DNA of 64,000 nt. Source: Leifsonia sp. ZF2019. Its GTDB lineage: Bacteria > Actinomycetota > Actinomycetes > Actinomycetales > Microbacteriaceae. Under the pieces are notes generated by a model. That model did not search any database and was not told where the DNA came from. It saw only the letters and a program-made list of their open reading frames with translations. This document shows, piece by piece, positions 32,895-40,855 of this stretch (within the stretch, counting starts at the first letter, position 1; each line of letters begins with the position of its first letter). Position numbers and translations under genes: made by a program. Where the stretch lies: the NCBI RefSeq assembly GCF_019924635.1, contig NZ_CP065037.1, positions 3,534,001-3,598,000 of the forward strand. The letters are read 5' to 3'.

Positions 32895-33997
32895 CCGAGG
32901 CTCCGGCGGAACGCGGCGATCACGTGCTCCTGCTGCTCGGCGTCGAGCCCGGGATGGATCGGAAGCGAGAGGATCTCGGCGGCGTAGGCCTCGGAGCGCG
33001 GGTGCGAGCCGCCGAGGTGGGCGAAGGCCGGGGTGCGGTGCACGGGTGCCGGGTAGTGGACGGCGGCGCCGATGCCCTGGGCGTTCAGCTCGGCGACCAC
33101 GCGGTCGCGCTCGGGCACCCGGACGACGTAGAGGTGGTGGACGTGCTCCTCGCGGTCGCCGCGCCGCGGGAGGACGACCCCCGGGAGGCCGGCGAGCGCT
33201 TCGTCGTACCGGTCGGCGACGGCGCGGCGACGCTCGTTCCACGCGTCGAGGCGCGCGAGCTTGGCCGAGAGCACGACCGCCTGCAGCCCGTCCAGACGCG
33301 AGGTGGTGCCGATCTCGAGGTGCTCGTACTTGGCCGTGCCGCCGTGGTTGCGCAGGCGGCGCACCCGTTCGGCGATCGCGGGATCGGACGTGGTGACGGC
33401 TCCGGCGTCGCCGTAGGCGCCCAGGTTCTTGCCGGGGTAGAAGCTCGTGGCGGCCACGTCGCCGAGCGCCCCGGACCGGAGGCCGCTGTCGCTGCTGCGT
33501 GCGCCCTGCGATTGGGCCGCGTCCTCCACGATCGCGACGCCGGGGCCGACGGCCGCGCGGAGCCGCTCGATGGGGGCGAGCCTGCCGTAGAGGTGCACGC
33601 CGACGACGGCGCGGGTGCGTGGCGTGACGGCGGCGGCCGCCTGCTCCACGTCGATGAGGTAGTCCTCGTCGCAGTCGACGAGCACCGGGACGCCACCCGC
33701 ACGGGCGACCCCCTCCGCCGTCGCGACGAACGTGTTCGCAGGGATGATGACCTCGTCGCCCGCCGCGACGCCCGCCCCGCGCAGGGCGAGCTCGACCGCA
33801 TCGGTCCCGCTCCCCACGCCGACCGTGTCGGTGACGCCGCAGTAGGAGGAGTACGCGCGTTCGAACGCCTCGGCCTCGGCCCCGAGGATGAACCCCGTCG
33901 TCTCGAGCACGCGGTCGAAGCCGGCGCGGACCTCGTCGGCGATCTGCGCGTGCTGCCACGCCAGATCGACCGCGGGAACCTTCTGACTGACGATCAT
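32891..33997 (-). CDS. DegT/DnrJ/EryC1/StrS sugar aminotransferase (WlbC-like)
   Basis: A 368-residue PLP enzyme. The lysine that holds PLP is Lys190 in SFYPGKNLGAYGDAGA; EDAAQSQGA and the start VPAVDLAWQHAQIADEV are family signatures. Length and the N-terminus fit the WlbC/WbpE/VioA group that aminates 3- or 4-keto nucleotide sugars with glutamate. I use the ATG at 33997 (Shine-Dalgarno AGGAAGGAT). First gene of the string reading to 27751, directly behind promoter site B. A good candidate for the step between the Gfo/Idh dehydrogenase and the WlbB-like acetyltransferase. Confidence 0.92.
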   Translation of the reverse strand: MIVSQKVPAVDLAWQHAQIADEVRAGFDRVLETTGFILGAEAEAFERAYSSYCGVTDTVGVGSGTDAVELALRGAGVAAGDEVIIPANTFVATAEGVARAGGVPVLVDCDEDYLIDVEQAAAAVTPRTRAVVGVHLYGRLAPIERLRAAVGPGVAIVEDAAQSQGARSSDSGLRSGALGDVAATSFYPGKNLGAYGDAGAVTTSDPAIAERVRRLRNHGGTAKYEHLEIGTTSRLDGLQAVVLSAKLARLDAWNERRRAVADRYDEALAGLPGVVLPRRGDREEHVHHLYVVRVPERDRVVAELNAQGIGAAVHYPAPVHRTPAFAHLGGSHPRSEAYAAEILSLPIHPGLDAEQQEHVIAAFRRSLG

Positions 33998-34078
33998 GAG
34001 ACCAAAGATCCTTCCTCGCGTCGGGCACGCGAGCATCCCCAGAAGAGGCGGGCGGGTCGGTCGGGTAAATGACTCTTC

Positions 34079-34140
34079 CTCACCTCTTGCAGAATGAGAA
34101 TACCTCGCTTTTTCGGGATGGTCTTGCCCCCTAACGGGGC
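34079..34140 (-). promoter_or_regulatory. EPS promoter site B
   Basis: Minus strand: GCCCC-GTTAG-GGGGC (34140-34126), 24 nt, then TATTCT (34102-34097), the same spacing as site A. Downstream, CTCAC (34079-34083) is the inverted partner of TGAG (34095-34098). The predicted transcript start is ~95 nt before the aminotransferase ATG. Confidence 0.7.
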
Positions 34141-34165
34141 GCAGACCGGAAGAGGCGGGGCGGGC

Positions 34166-35671
34166 TCAGCGCGCGTGCTCGGCGCTGCGACCGGCGGCCA
34201 GCGCCGCCTTCGCCCGGCGCAGGAACCAGCGGAGCACGCACGCGGCGTACACGATGCCCCCGGCGAGGGCACCGCCCAGCAGGGCGAGCAGGGCACCGGG
34301 GAGCAGAGAGGCGACGAGGAGGCCCGCCGTGGCCGCAGGGAGCATCGCGACCGTCGGCACCAGGCACGCCCGCACCAGTGCCCCGAGGCGGACGTCCGCC
34401 CGCCGAAGGGCGATGAAGTACGCGGGGAGCACGAAGACGAGGGACACCGCGAGGTGCACCCATCCCGCGCCGACGATCCCCCAGGACGTGGTCGCGACGA
34501 TCAACGCCGGGATCAGCGCGACGAACCAGACGAGCTGCGTCCAGAGCACGGCACGGGAGGCTCCCCGCGCGAGGAGGAACGACGCGAACAGGTCGAAGAG
34601 GGCGCGGAGGGCCCCGAACAGGCCGAGGGCCGCGAGCACGCTCGCGGACGGGAGCCACTTCTCCCCGTAGACGACCACGATCAGAGGCGCCGCGAGCACC
34701 GCGAGGAAGCCGCCGGCGGGGAGCGCGATCGCCCAGGTCAGTGCGGCCGTCGCGGGGAGGACTCCCCCGCCTTCCGTGCGCGAGAAGAGCGGAAGGGCGA
34801 TCGATCGGACGATCTGCCCGATCGCGCTCATCGGCCAGTTGGAGATGTTGAAGGCGAGCACGTAGAAGCCGAGAGCGGTCGCCCCGACGACGTGGGCGAT
34901 CACGACGTTGTCGATGTTCAGCAGCGACCACGAGAGCACGTTCGCCCCGGCGACCGGGATGCCGAACGCGAGCACGGCGCGGGCGACCGAGCGGTCGAAG
35001 CCGTAGCGCGGCCGCTCGCGCGCGAAGACGAACTGCAGCACCAGGGTCACCGTCTGCGCGACGACCCGTCCGACGGCGAGCGCCATCACTCCCCAGCCGG
35101 CGGCGAGCAGGCCGAGGGTGATCCCGGTGCCGACGACGAAGTCGATCGAGGCGATGACGAAGAGCTGGCGCTGGGCGAACCTCCGCTGGAGCGCGGCGTA
35201 CGGCACGACGCCCGCACTGCCGAGCACGAGGGTGACGGCGAGTACCGCGATGGCGCCGGAGGCGGCGGGGCTCCCCATCAGGTCGGCGACCGGCTGCGCG
35301 GTCGCGATCATCACGATGGTGAGTGCGCCGCCCACGGTGAGGCCCAGGGAGGCGACGGTCGGAGCGAGGCGCTCGTGGTCGGGCGAGCGGATGAGGTCGG
35401 CGCTCAGGCCGAGATCCGCCAGCGTCATCAGCACCGACTGCACGGTCAGGGCGACCGCGTACACGCCGAACTGCTCGGGCGCGAGGATGCGGGCGAGCAC
35501 GATGCCGACGGCGAGGCTTCCGATGCGGAGCACCAGGTTGTTGACGGTGCTCCAGGCGAGCCCGCCTCCGACCGCGCGGCCGAGGGACCGGCGGGGCGGT
35601 GCGGGCGCGGCGGGCGCCTGGGCCGCCTCGTTCGCGACGGCCGGATCCGGGGTCGGGGTCGGGGTGCTCAC
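34166..35671 (-). CDS. Lipid-linked polysaccharide flippase (Wzx/MATE-like)
   Basis: A 501-residue protein with about 12-14 transmembrane helices. After a Pro/Thr-rich N-terminus comes GRAVGGGLAWSTVNNLVLRIGSLAVGIVLARILAPEQFGVYAVAL, the standard polysaccharide-biosynthesis (PST) flippase opening. It moves undecaprenyl-PP-linked EPS repeats to the outer membrane face for Wzy. The GTG overlaps the preceding glycosyltransferase stop by 4 nt. Last gene of the site C operon. Confidence 0.92.
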   Translation of the reverse strand: MSTPTPTPDPAVANEAAQAPAAPAPPRRSLGRAVGGGLAWSTVNNLVLRIGSLAVGIVLARILAPEQFGVYAVALTVQSVLMTLADLGLSADLIRSPDHERLAPTVASLGLTVGGALTIVMIATAQPVADLMGSPAASGAIAVLAVTLVLGSAGVVPYAALQRRFAQRQLFVIASIDFVVGTGITLGLLAAGWGVMALAVGRVVAQTVTLVLQFVFARERPRYGFDRSVARAVLAFGIPVAGANVLSWSLLNIDNVVIAHVVGATALGFYVLAFNISNWPMSAIGQIVRSIALPLFSRTEGGGVLPATAALTWAIALPAGGFLAVLAAPLIVVVYGEKWLPSASVLAALGLFGALRALFDLFASFLLARGASRAVLWTQLVWFVALIPALIVATTSWGIVGAGWVHLAVSLVFVLPAYFIALRRADVRLGALVRACLVPTVAMLPAATAGLLVASLLPGALLALLGGALAGGIVYAACVLRWFLRRAKAALAAGRSAEHAR

Positions 35672-36705
35672 AGGCCGTATCGCCTCCACCGCCGCCAGCG
35701 CAGCGCTCCGGTCACGCTCGTCACCTGCGACTCGACGGCGCGCCGCAGTGCGCCGGGCGGGCGGTGCCGCCGGGTCGCCGTCTGCCGCCAGAGCCGGGTG
35801 GCCGTGATTCCCGGCCAGGTCTCGGCGGCGAAGGCCGAGAAGTCGTCGGCCAGCTCGGGGTCCAGCCCGCCGCCACCGGCACGGGCGACCCGTTCGAGGC
35901 GCACCGCCTCCGTGGCCAGGGTGCGGTGGGCGGCGTCGCGGCGCTCCCGCGCTCGGGGCAGACCGGCTCCCGGGCCGTCGAAGAAGGAGGTGAACGTGTC
36001 GCGCCGGGCACGGATCTCGGTCAGCAGGCCGCGGTAGTCCGTGAGGTGCATGTTCGCGTCGTGCACCCGGTAGAAGCCCTGGTACGGGCCGGCGACACGG
36101 CCGACGTCGGAGATCGCTGCGGCCCGCATCCACAGTTCCATGTCCGCGGTCTGCGGCAGGTCGGGGTCGTAGCCGACCAGGCGGTCCATCACGTCGCGGC
36201 GCAGGATCGCCTCCGGGTTGACGATGAGGTTGGTGCCGCGGTCGCAGATGCGCTGAAGCCAGCGATCCCCCTTCCACACCTGCTCGCGGGCGCGCGCCCG
36301 CAGCTGCGGCGGCGGCGTCTCGCTGAATTCGGGCGCGTAACCGTAGACGAGGCCGACGCGGGGGTGCCTGCGCATCAGCCCGGTCGATCGGGCGAGCGCC
36401 CCGGGCGCCAGCAGGTCGTCCGCGCTGAGCAGCACCACGTAGTCACCCGTGACCTCCGCCAGCCCGTCGTTGTAGGTGCGGATGTGGCCGCGGTTCTGCT
36501 CGTGCTCGATCACGCGCACCCGGGCGTCGCGGGAGGCCAGCGCCCGCGCGACGGCCACGCTGCCGTCGGGCGACGCATCGTCGACGATGATCACGTCCAC
36601 GTCGACCCCGGGCTGCTCGAGAGCGCTGCGCACCGCGGCCGGCAGGTAGTGGCCGTAGTTGTAGCACGGGATGACGACCGTCACCCGCGCCAGCGCGGCG
36701 CTCAC
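35668..36705 (-). CDS. Glycosyltransferase family 2
   Basis: A 345-residue GT-A enzyme: RVTVVIPCYNYGHYLPAAVRSAL, VDVIIVDDASPDGS, YVVLLSADDLLAPGALARS (DxD position reads SADD) and VNPEAILRRDVMD. Strongly similar to the GT2 at 31800, including the spacing of all motifs. The GTG overlaps the upstream acyltransferase stop and its own stop overlaps the flippase start, so all three are translationally coupled. Confidence 0.92.
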   Translation of the reverse strand: MSAALARVTVVIPCYNYGHYLPAAVRSALEQPGVDVDVIIVDDASPDGSVAVARALASRDARVRVIEHEQNRGHIRTYNDGLAEVTGDYVVLLSADDLLAPGALARSTGLMRRHPRVGLVYGYAPEFSETPPPQLRARAREQVWKGDRWLQRICDRGTNLIVNPEAILRRDVMDRLVGYDPDLPQTADMELWMRAAAISDVGRVAGPYQGFYRVHDANMHLTDYRGLLTEIRARRDTFTSFFDGPGAGLPRARERRDAAHRTLATEAVRLERVARAGGGGLDPELADDFSAFAAETWPGITATRLWRQTATRRHRPPGALRRAVESQVTSVTGALRWRRWRRYGL

Positions 36706-37346
36706 GATCGGCCCTCCGGGTGCGGGACCCCAACGGGCCGGGCGGGGACGCCCACCCAGGTCTCGCCGTCGGGGACATCGGCGAGCACAGCCGCACCCAT
36801 CCCGATCACCGCTCCGGCGCCGATCGCGAGACCCTGCCGCACCGCGGCGTTCATGCCGATGTAAGCGGCCTCCCCCACCCGCACGGAGCCGGCGAGCGAG
36901 ACCCCGGAGGTCACGGTGGCGAAGTCGTGGAGGCGCACATCGTGCGTCAGCGTGGAGTTCGGCATCACCACGACGTGGCGGCCGATCGTCACGTCGGCCG
37001 TGAGCACGACCCCGCCGAGCAGGATGCTGCCCGCGCCGACCGCGCAGCCGTCGGGGACGCGCACCGCGTCGTCGATCAGGGTCGTGTACCTCCGGTCGTC
37101 GACGCCGAGCGCGTCGAGCCGGTCGACCACCGATCGGCGGCCCGCCCCGGAGCCGACGCACACCAGGAGGTCGGCGTCGTATTCGGCCGCGTGTGCCATT
37201 CCGCCGAGCACCTCGGCGCCGGCGACGCGTGTGCCGCGCAGGGCGGGGTCGTCGTCCAGCACGCCGATCACGCGGTGCCGGCTCTGGGCGGCGGCGGCGG
37301 CCTCTCGTGCCAATCCGCTCGCGCCGAGCAAGAGCAGGTCTCTCAC
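36702..37346 (-). CDS. NeuD/PglD-like sugar O- or N-acyltransferase
   Basis: A 214-residue protein with the two-domain NeuD layout: a Rossmann-like N-terminal part (RDLLLLGASGLAREAAAAAQ...GVLDDDPALRG) and a C-terminal left-handed beta-helix (VPDGCAVGAGSILLGGVVLTADVTIGRHVVVMPNSTLTHDVRLHDFATVTSGVSLAG), ending in VGVPARPVG. It acetylates an amino sugar or the finished EPS unit. I choose the GTG at 37346 (GGGGGAG just upstream) over the GTG at 37400, which lacks a ribosome-binding site. First gene behind promoter site C. Confidence 0.88.
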   Translation of the reverse strand: MRDLLLLGASGLAREAAAAAQSRHRVIGVLDDDPALRGTRVAGAEVLGGMAHAAEYDADLLVCVGSGAGRRSVVDRLDALGVDDRRYTTLIDDAVRVPDGCAVGAGSILLGGVVLTADVTIGRHVVVMPNSTLTHDVRLHDFATVTSGVSLAGSVRVGEAAYIGMNAAVRQGLAIGAGAVIGMGAAVLADVPDGETWVGVPARPVGVPHPEGRS

Positions 37347-37414
37347 GGTGCTCCCCCATCCGAAGTCCGTTTCCACCGCGGGCGAGACCCCCGCGGACAC
37401 GTAACTGATTCATC

Positions 37415-37476
37415 CTCACTTACGCACAACTGAGAATAACTCACCTGCGATCTCCGCGTCTCCCCCTCTCCGGGGG
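37415..37476 (-). promoter_or_regulatory. EPS promoter site C
   Basis: Minus strand: CCCCC-GGAGA-GGGGG (37476-37462), 24 nt between the inner GGGG and TATTCT (37438-37433), identical spacing to sites A and B. CTCAC (37415-37419) and TGAG (37431-37434) form the downstream inverted pair. It gives a leader of about 80 nt before the acyltransferase GTG. Confidence 0.7.
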
Positions 37477-37579
37477 CCGCTCACGAAGCCTCCGCCGAGG
37501 CGGCGAATTGTTCGCCGCCTCGGCGTTTTCGCGCGCACTTTTCGCCGCCTCGACGAGGCGGGAGGAGGGAGGGCGCAGG

Positions 37580-38716
37580 TCAGGCGAGGGAGGCGACGGG
37601 GACCGCGGCGCGCAGAGCGTCGACGACGCGGTCCTGCTCGGCCTCCGTCAGCTGGTGGAACAACGGCAGGATGAGCGTGCCGTCGGTCAGCCGCTCGGTG
37701 ACGGCGAGCGACGCCGCGCCGGTGTCCCGGTCGCGGTACGCCGGCTGGCGGTGGGAGGCCATGATGCCGCGCCTCGCCGAGACGCCCGCCTCGGCGAGGG
37801 AGGCCAGCACGCCTTCGCGGTCCGGCACCTCCACCCAGTACGACTGGAAATTGCCCGTGCCGTACTCGGGATCGGTCACCGGGCGAACCCCCGGCAGGTC
37901 GGCCAGGAGATCCGCATAGCGCGCCGCCAGCTCGCGGCGGCGCTCCACGATGGCCGGGAGCTTCGCCAGCTGGACGATGCCGATGGCGGCCTGGAGGTCC
38001 GTCATGCGGAAGTTGTAGCCGACCTCGGTGTACTGCTCGGCGGGCGCGAGGAGGCTGGCCTGCCGATCGGCGGCGGAGATGCTCATGGCGTGCTCACGCA
38101 GGTGGCGGGCGCGATCGGCCCACTCCGCGTTCGCGGTCGTCAGCATCCCGCCCTCGCCCGTCGTGAGCAGCTTGCGCGGGTGGAACGACCAGGCGGCGAC
38201 GTCGGCCGTCGCTCCGACCGGGCGGCCGCGGTACGTCGAACCCGCGCCGCATGCGGCATCCTCGACCACGACGATCCCCCGCGGGTCGGTCAGGGCCCGG
38301 ATGGGCGCGAGGTCGGCCGGAACGCCACCCTGGTCGACCACGATCACCGCGCGGGTGCGGTCGGTGAGCGCAGCGGCGAGGGTCTCGGCCGTGACGTTGC
38401 CGGTGCGCTCGTCCACGTCCGCGAAGACGGGCCGGGCGCCGACGTAGACCACCGCGTTGGCCGTGGCGATGAACGAGAAGGACGGGACGACCACGTCGTC
38501 GCCCGGCCCCACCCCCGCCACGACCAACGCGAGGTGCAGGGCGGTGGTGCAGCTGGAGGCCGCAACGGCGTGGGGGGCCTCCATGGCGGCCGCGAACTCC
38601 TGCTCGAAGCGGGCGACGCGCGGCCCCTGGGCCACCCAGCCGGACTCGATGACCTCGGTGACCGCGGCGACCTCCTCGGCCCCGAGCCACGGCTTCATGA
38701 CGTTGATGCGCTCCAT
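37580..38716 (-). CDS. DegT/DnrJ/EryC1/StrS sugar aminotransferase
   Basis: A 378-residue PLP enzyme with Lys182 in SFHPRKLLTTGEGGML, EDAACGAGSTY and the VPSFSFIATANAVVYVGARPVFADVD block. The start INVMKPWLGAEEVAAVTEVIESGWVAQGP is typical of PseC/ArnB/DesI-like members acting on 4-keto or 3-keto sugars. Its ATG overlaps the stop of the upstream epimerase by 1 nt (TGATG). Last gene of the dehydrogenase-epimerase-aminotransferase string; which keto-sugar it uses cannot be decided from sequence. Confidence 0.92.
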   Translation of the reverse strand: MERINVMKPWLGAEEVAAVTEVIESGWVAQGPRVARFEQEFAAAMEAPHAVAASSCTTALHLALVVAGVGPGDDVVVPSFSFIATANAVVYVGARPVFADVDERTGNVTAETLAAALTDRTRAVIVVDQGGVPADLAPIRALTDPRGIVVVEDAACGAGSTYRGRPVGATADVAAWSFHPRKLLTTGEGGMLTTANAEWADRARHLREHAMSISAADRQASLLAPAEQYTEVGYNFRMTDLQAAIGIVQLAKLPAIVERRRELAARYADLLADLPGVRPVTDPEYGTGNFQSYWVEVPDREGVLASLAEAGVSARRGIMASHRQPAYRDRDTGAASLAVTERLTDGTLILPLFHQLTEAEQDRVVDALRAAVPVASLA

Positions 38717-39708
38717 CACGCCACCAGCTCCCGCCCGGCCGCGATCTCGTCGCGGAGCGGACGCCACCAGTCGACGAGGTCGCGCAGCCCCTGCTCGAGC
38801 GGCACTTCGGCGGTGAAGCCGAGGTCGCGCGCAGCGGCGGTCGTGTCGGCGAGGCGGCGGGTGACGCCGTTGACGGCCCGCTCGGGGCCGTGCTCGACGG
38901 GGAGGTCGGAGTCCATCGCCGCGAGCAGCGCCTCCGCCAGCCCGAGCAGGCTCGTCTCGACCCCGGAGGCGACGTTGTAGACGCCCTCGCGCACGTCGCT
39001 CGCGGCGGCCAGGATGTTCGCGCGCGCCACGTCGGACGCGACCACGAAGTCCATCGTCTGCAGCCCGTCGCCGAAAATCAGCGGCGGCGTGCCGTCGGCG
39101 ATCCGCTCCATCCAGCGCACCAGGACCTCGGTGTAGAGGCCGTGCACATCCATCCGCGGCCCGTAGACGTTGAAGTAGCGCAGCGCGACGTAGTCGAGGC
39201 CGTTCATCGCGCGGAAGCTGCGGAGCATCCCCTCGTTGAACGACTTCGCGGCGCCGTAGAAGGTGTCGTTGTTGTGGTGGTGGTGCCGCTCCCCGGTCGG
39301 GAACTCCTCCGCCAGGCCGTAGACCGAGGCGCTGGAGGCGGTGATGAGCTTGTCGACGCGCTCGGCGACGGCGGCCTCGTAGACGTTGAACGAGCCGTCG
39401 ACGAGCACCTCCAGCGCGAGACGCGGCTCCTCCGCGCACTGGGTGATGCGGATGGCGGCCTCGTGGAACACGATGTCCTTGCCGCGCGTCACGTCGTGCA
39501 CCAGGTCGCGGTCGCGCAGATCGCCCTCGACCAGAGTGACGCGGCCCGAGGCCAGGGCGCCCTCCAGGTTGGCGACGCGACCGCGGACCAGGTTGTCCAG
39601 CACGTCGATGTGGGAGGCGCCGGCGTCGAGCAGCTGGTCGACGATGGTGGAGCCGATGGTCCCGGCGCCGCCGGTGACGAGCACGTCCGCTCCCTGCAGG
39701 GCGGTCAT
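38716..39708 (-). CDS. NAD-dependent nucleotide-sugar epimerase/dehydratase
   Basis: A 330-residue extended SDR. NAD loop GGAGTIGS (13-20), catalytic SSASVYG with Tyr151-x3-Lys155 (FYGAAKSF), and YFNVYGPRMDVHG. A four-His stretch (142-145) just before the active-site helix is unusual. It belongs to the GalE/WbpP-like group that epimerises or dehydrates UDP/dTDP-sugars. Its ATG overlaps the dehydrogenase stop by 4 nt. Product unknown. Confidence 0.9.
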   Translation of the reverse strand: MTALQGADVLVTGGAGTIGSTIVDQLLDAGASHIDVLDNLVRGRVANLEGALASGRVTLVEGDLRDRDLVHDVTRGKDIVFHEAAIRITQCAEEPRLALEVLVDGSFNVYEAAVAERVDKLITASSASVYGLAEEFPTGERHHHHNNDTFYGAAKSFNEGMLRSFRAMNGLDYVALRYFNVYGPRMDVHGLYTEVLVRWMERIADGTPPLIFGDGLQTMDFVVASDVARANILAAASDVREGVYNVASGVETSLLGLAEALLAAMDSDLPVEHGPERAVNGVTRRLADTTAAARDLGFTAEVPLEQGLRDLVDWWRPLRDEIAAGRELVA

Positions 39709-40787
39709 CGCGCGCCTCCCGCCAGCTCGAACTCGGTCGCCAGGTCGATGGGTTCGTCCACCGGGGTGACGGCACCGCCACCGGCGAGGCTGCGGGATGC
39801 GGCCTCCAGCACCGAGAGCACGCGCAGCCCGGCACGGCCGTCGGTGCGGGGGGCGCGGGCCTCGCGGATGCTGCCCGCGAACTCCTGCGCCATCGCTCCG
39901 AGCGCCTCGCGTTCGGGCAGAGCAGGGGACCAGGTGTCGCCGAGCCGGTACGAGACGGTCGCGTCGCGCCGCTCCGCGCCGTCGATCGCCTGCAGGTCGA
40001 GGTCGACGCCGCGGTCGTACACGCTGAGTCGCTGCTGCGGGTTGAGGTCGTCCCAGACCAGGGTCCGCTTGGTGCCGCCCACGATCATCTGACGGATCTT
40101 CGTCGGGCTGAGCCAGTTGACGTGCACGTGGGCGATCGCACCACCGGCGAGCGGCATCATCAGGTATCCGACGCACGACTTGCCCGCACCGAGCGGATCG
40201 GCCCCGTGCGCCGAGACCGTGGTGGGCCGCAGACCGCCGGGGAGGATGAAGTCGATGATGGAGAGGTCGTGGGGAGCGAGGTCCCAGAACACGTCGACGT
40301 CCGGCTGGACGAGACCGAGGTTGATGCGGGTGGAGTCGACGTACAGGATCTCGCCGAGCGTCCCCTCCTCGATCAGCTCGCGCATCTTGAGCACGGCGGG
40401 CGTGTAGCAGTAGGTGTGGTCGGCCATGAGCACGAGGCCGCGTTCGCGCGCGGCGGCCACCATGGCCTGCCCGCGCTCGCCGGTGTCGGCGAGCGGCTTC
40501 TCGACCATGACGTGCTTGCCCGCCGCGAGGGCGGCGCGGGCGATGTCGTGGTGCGTGCGGGCCGGGGTCGCGATGGCGACCGCGTCGATGGCGGAGTCGG
40601 CGAGCACCGTCGCGAGGTCGGTGTCGATGCGGTCGAGTCCGACCTGGTCGGCGACACGGCGGGCGCGCGCGGCGTCCAGGTCGCAGATCGTGACGAGCTC
40701 CCAGTCCGGGCTGCCGCGGAAGTTCCGGGCGAGGTTCGGGCCCCAGTACCCGGCGCCGATGACGGCGATGCGCAGTCGTGTTGTCAT
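39705..40787 (-). CDS. Gfo/Idh/MocA-family sugar dehydrogenase (WlbA/WbpB-like)
   Basis: A 360-residue NAD(P)-dependent oxidoreductase. IAVIGAGYWGPNLARNF is the Rossmann loop, VMVEKPLA holds the conserved Lys97, and DLAPHDLSIIDF carries the catalytic His. The GAGYWGPNLARNF opening is characteristic of WlbA/WbpB-like UDP-GlcNAcA 3-dehydrogenases; some of these regenerate NAD+ by reducing 2-oxoglutarate. First of three tightly coupled genes (dehydrogenase, epimerase, aminotransferase). It follows the large DUF4082 gene by 68 bp with no clear promoter, so it may be read from site D. Confidence 0.88.
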   Translation of the reverse strand: MTTRLRIAVIGAGYWGPNLARNFRGSPDWELVTICDLDAARARRVADQVGLDRIDTDLATVLADSAIDAVAIATPARTHHDIARAALAAGKHVMVEKPLADTGERGQAMVAAARERGLVLMADHTYCYTPAVLKMRELIEEGTLGEILYVDSTRINLGLVQPDVDVFWDLAPHDLSIIDFILPGGLRPTTVSAHGADPLGAGKSCVGYLMMPLAGGAIAHVHVNWLSPTKIRQMIVGGTKRTLVWDDLNPQQRLSVYDRGVDLDLQAIDGAERRDATVSYRLGDTWSPALPEREALGAMAQEFAGSIREARAPRTDGRAGLRVLSVLEAASRSLAGGGAVTPVDEPIDLATEFELAGGAR

Positions 40788-40855
40788 TGTCGTGCCCCCA
40801 GCACCTTTCTGTCTGCTCCGGCCGCTTCGGGTGCGACCGGATGCGGGATCCGTCG

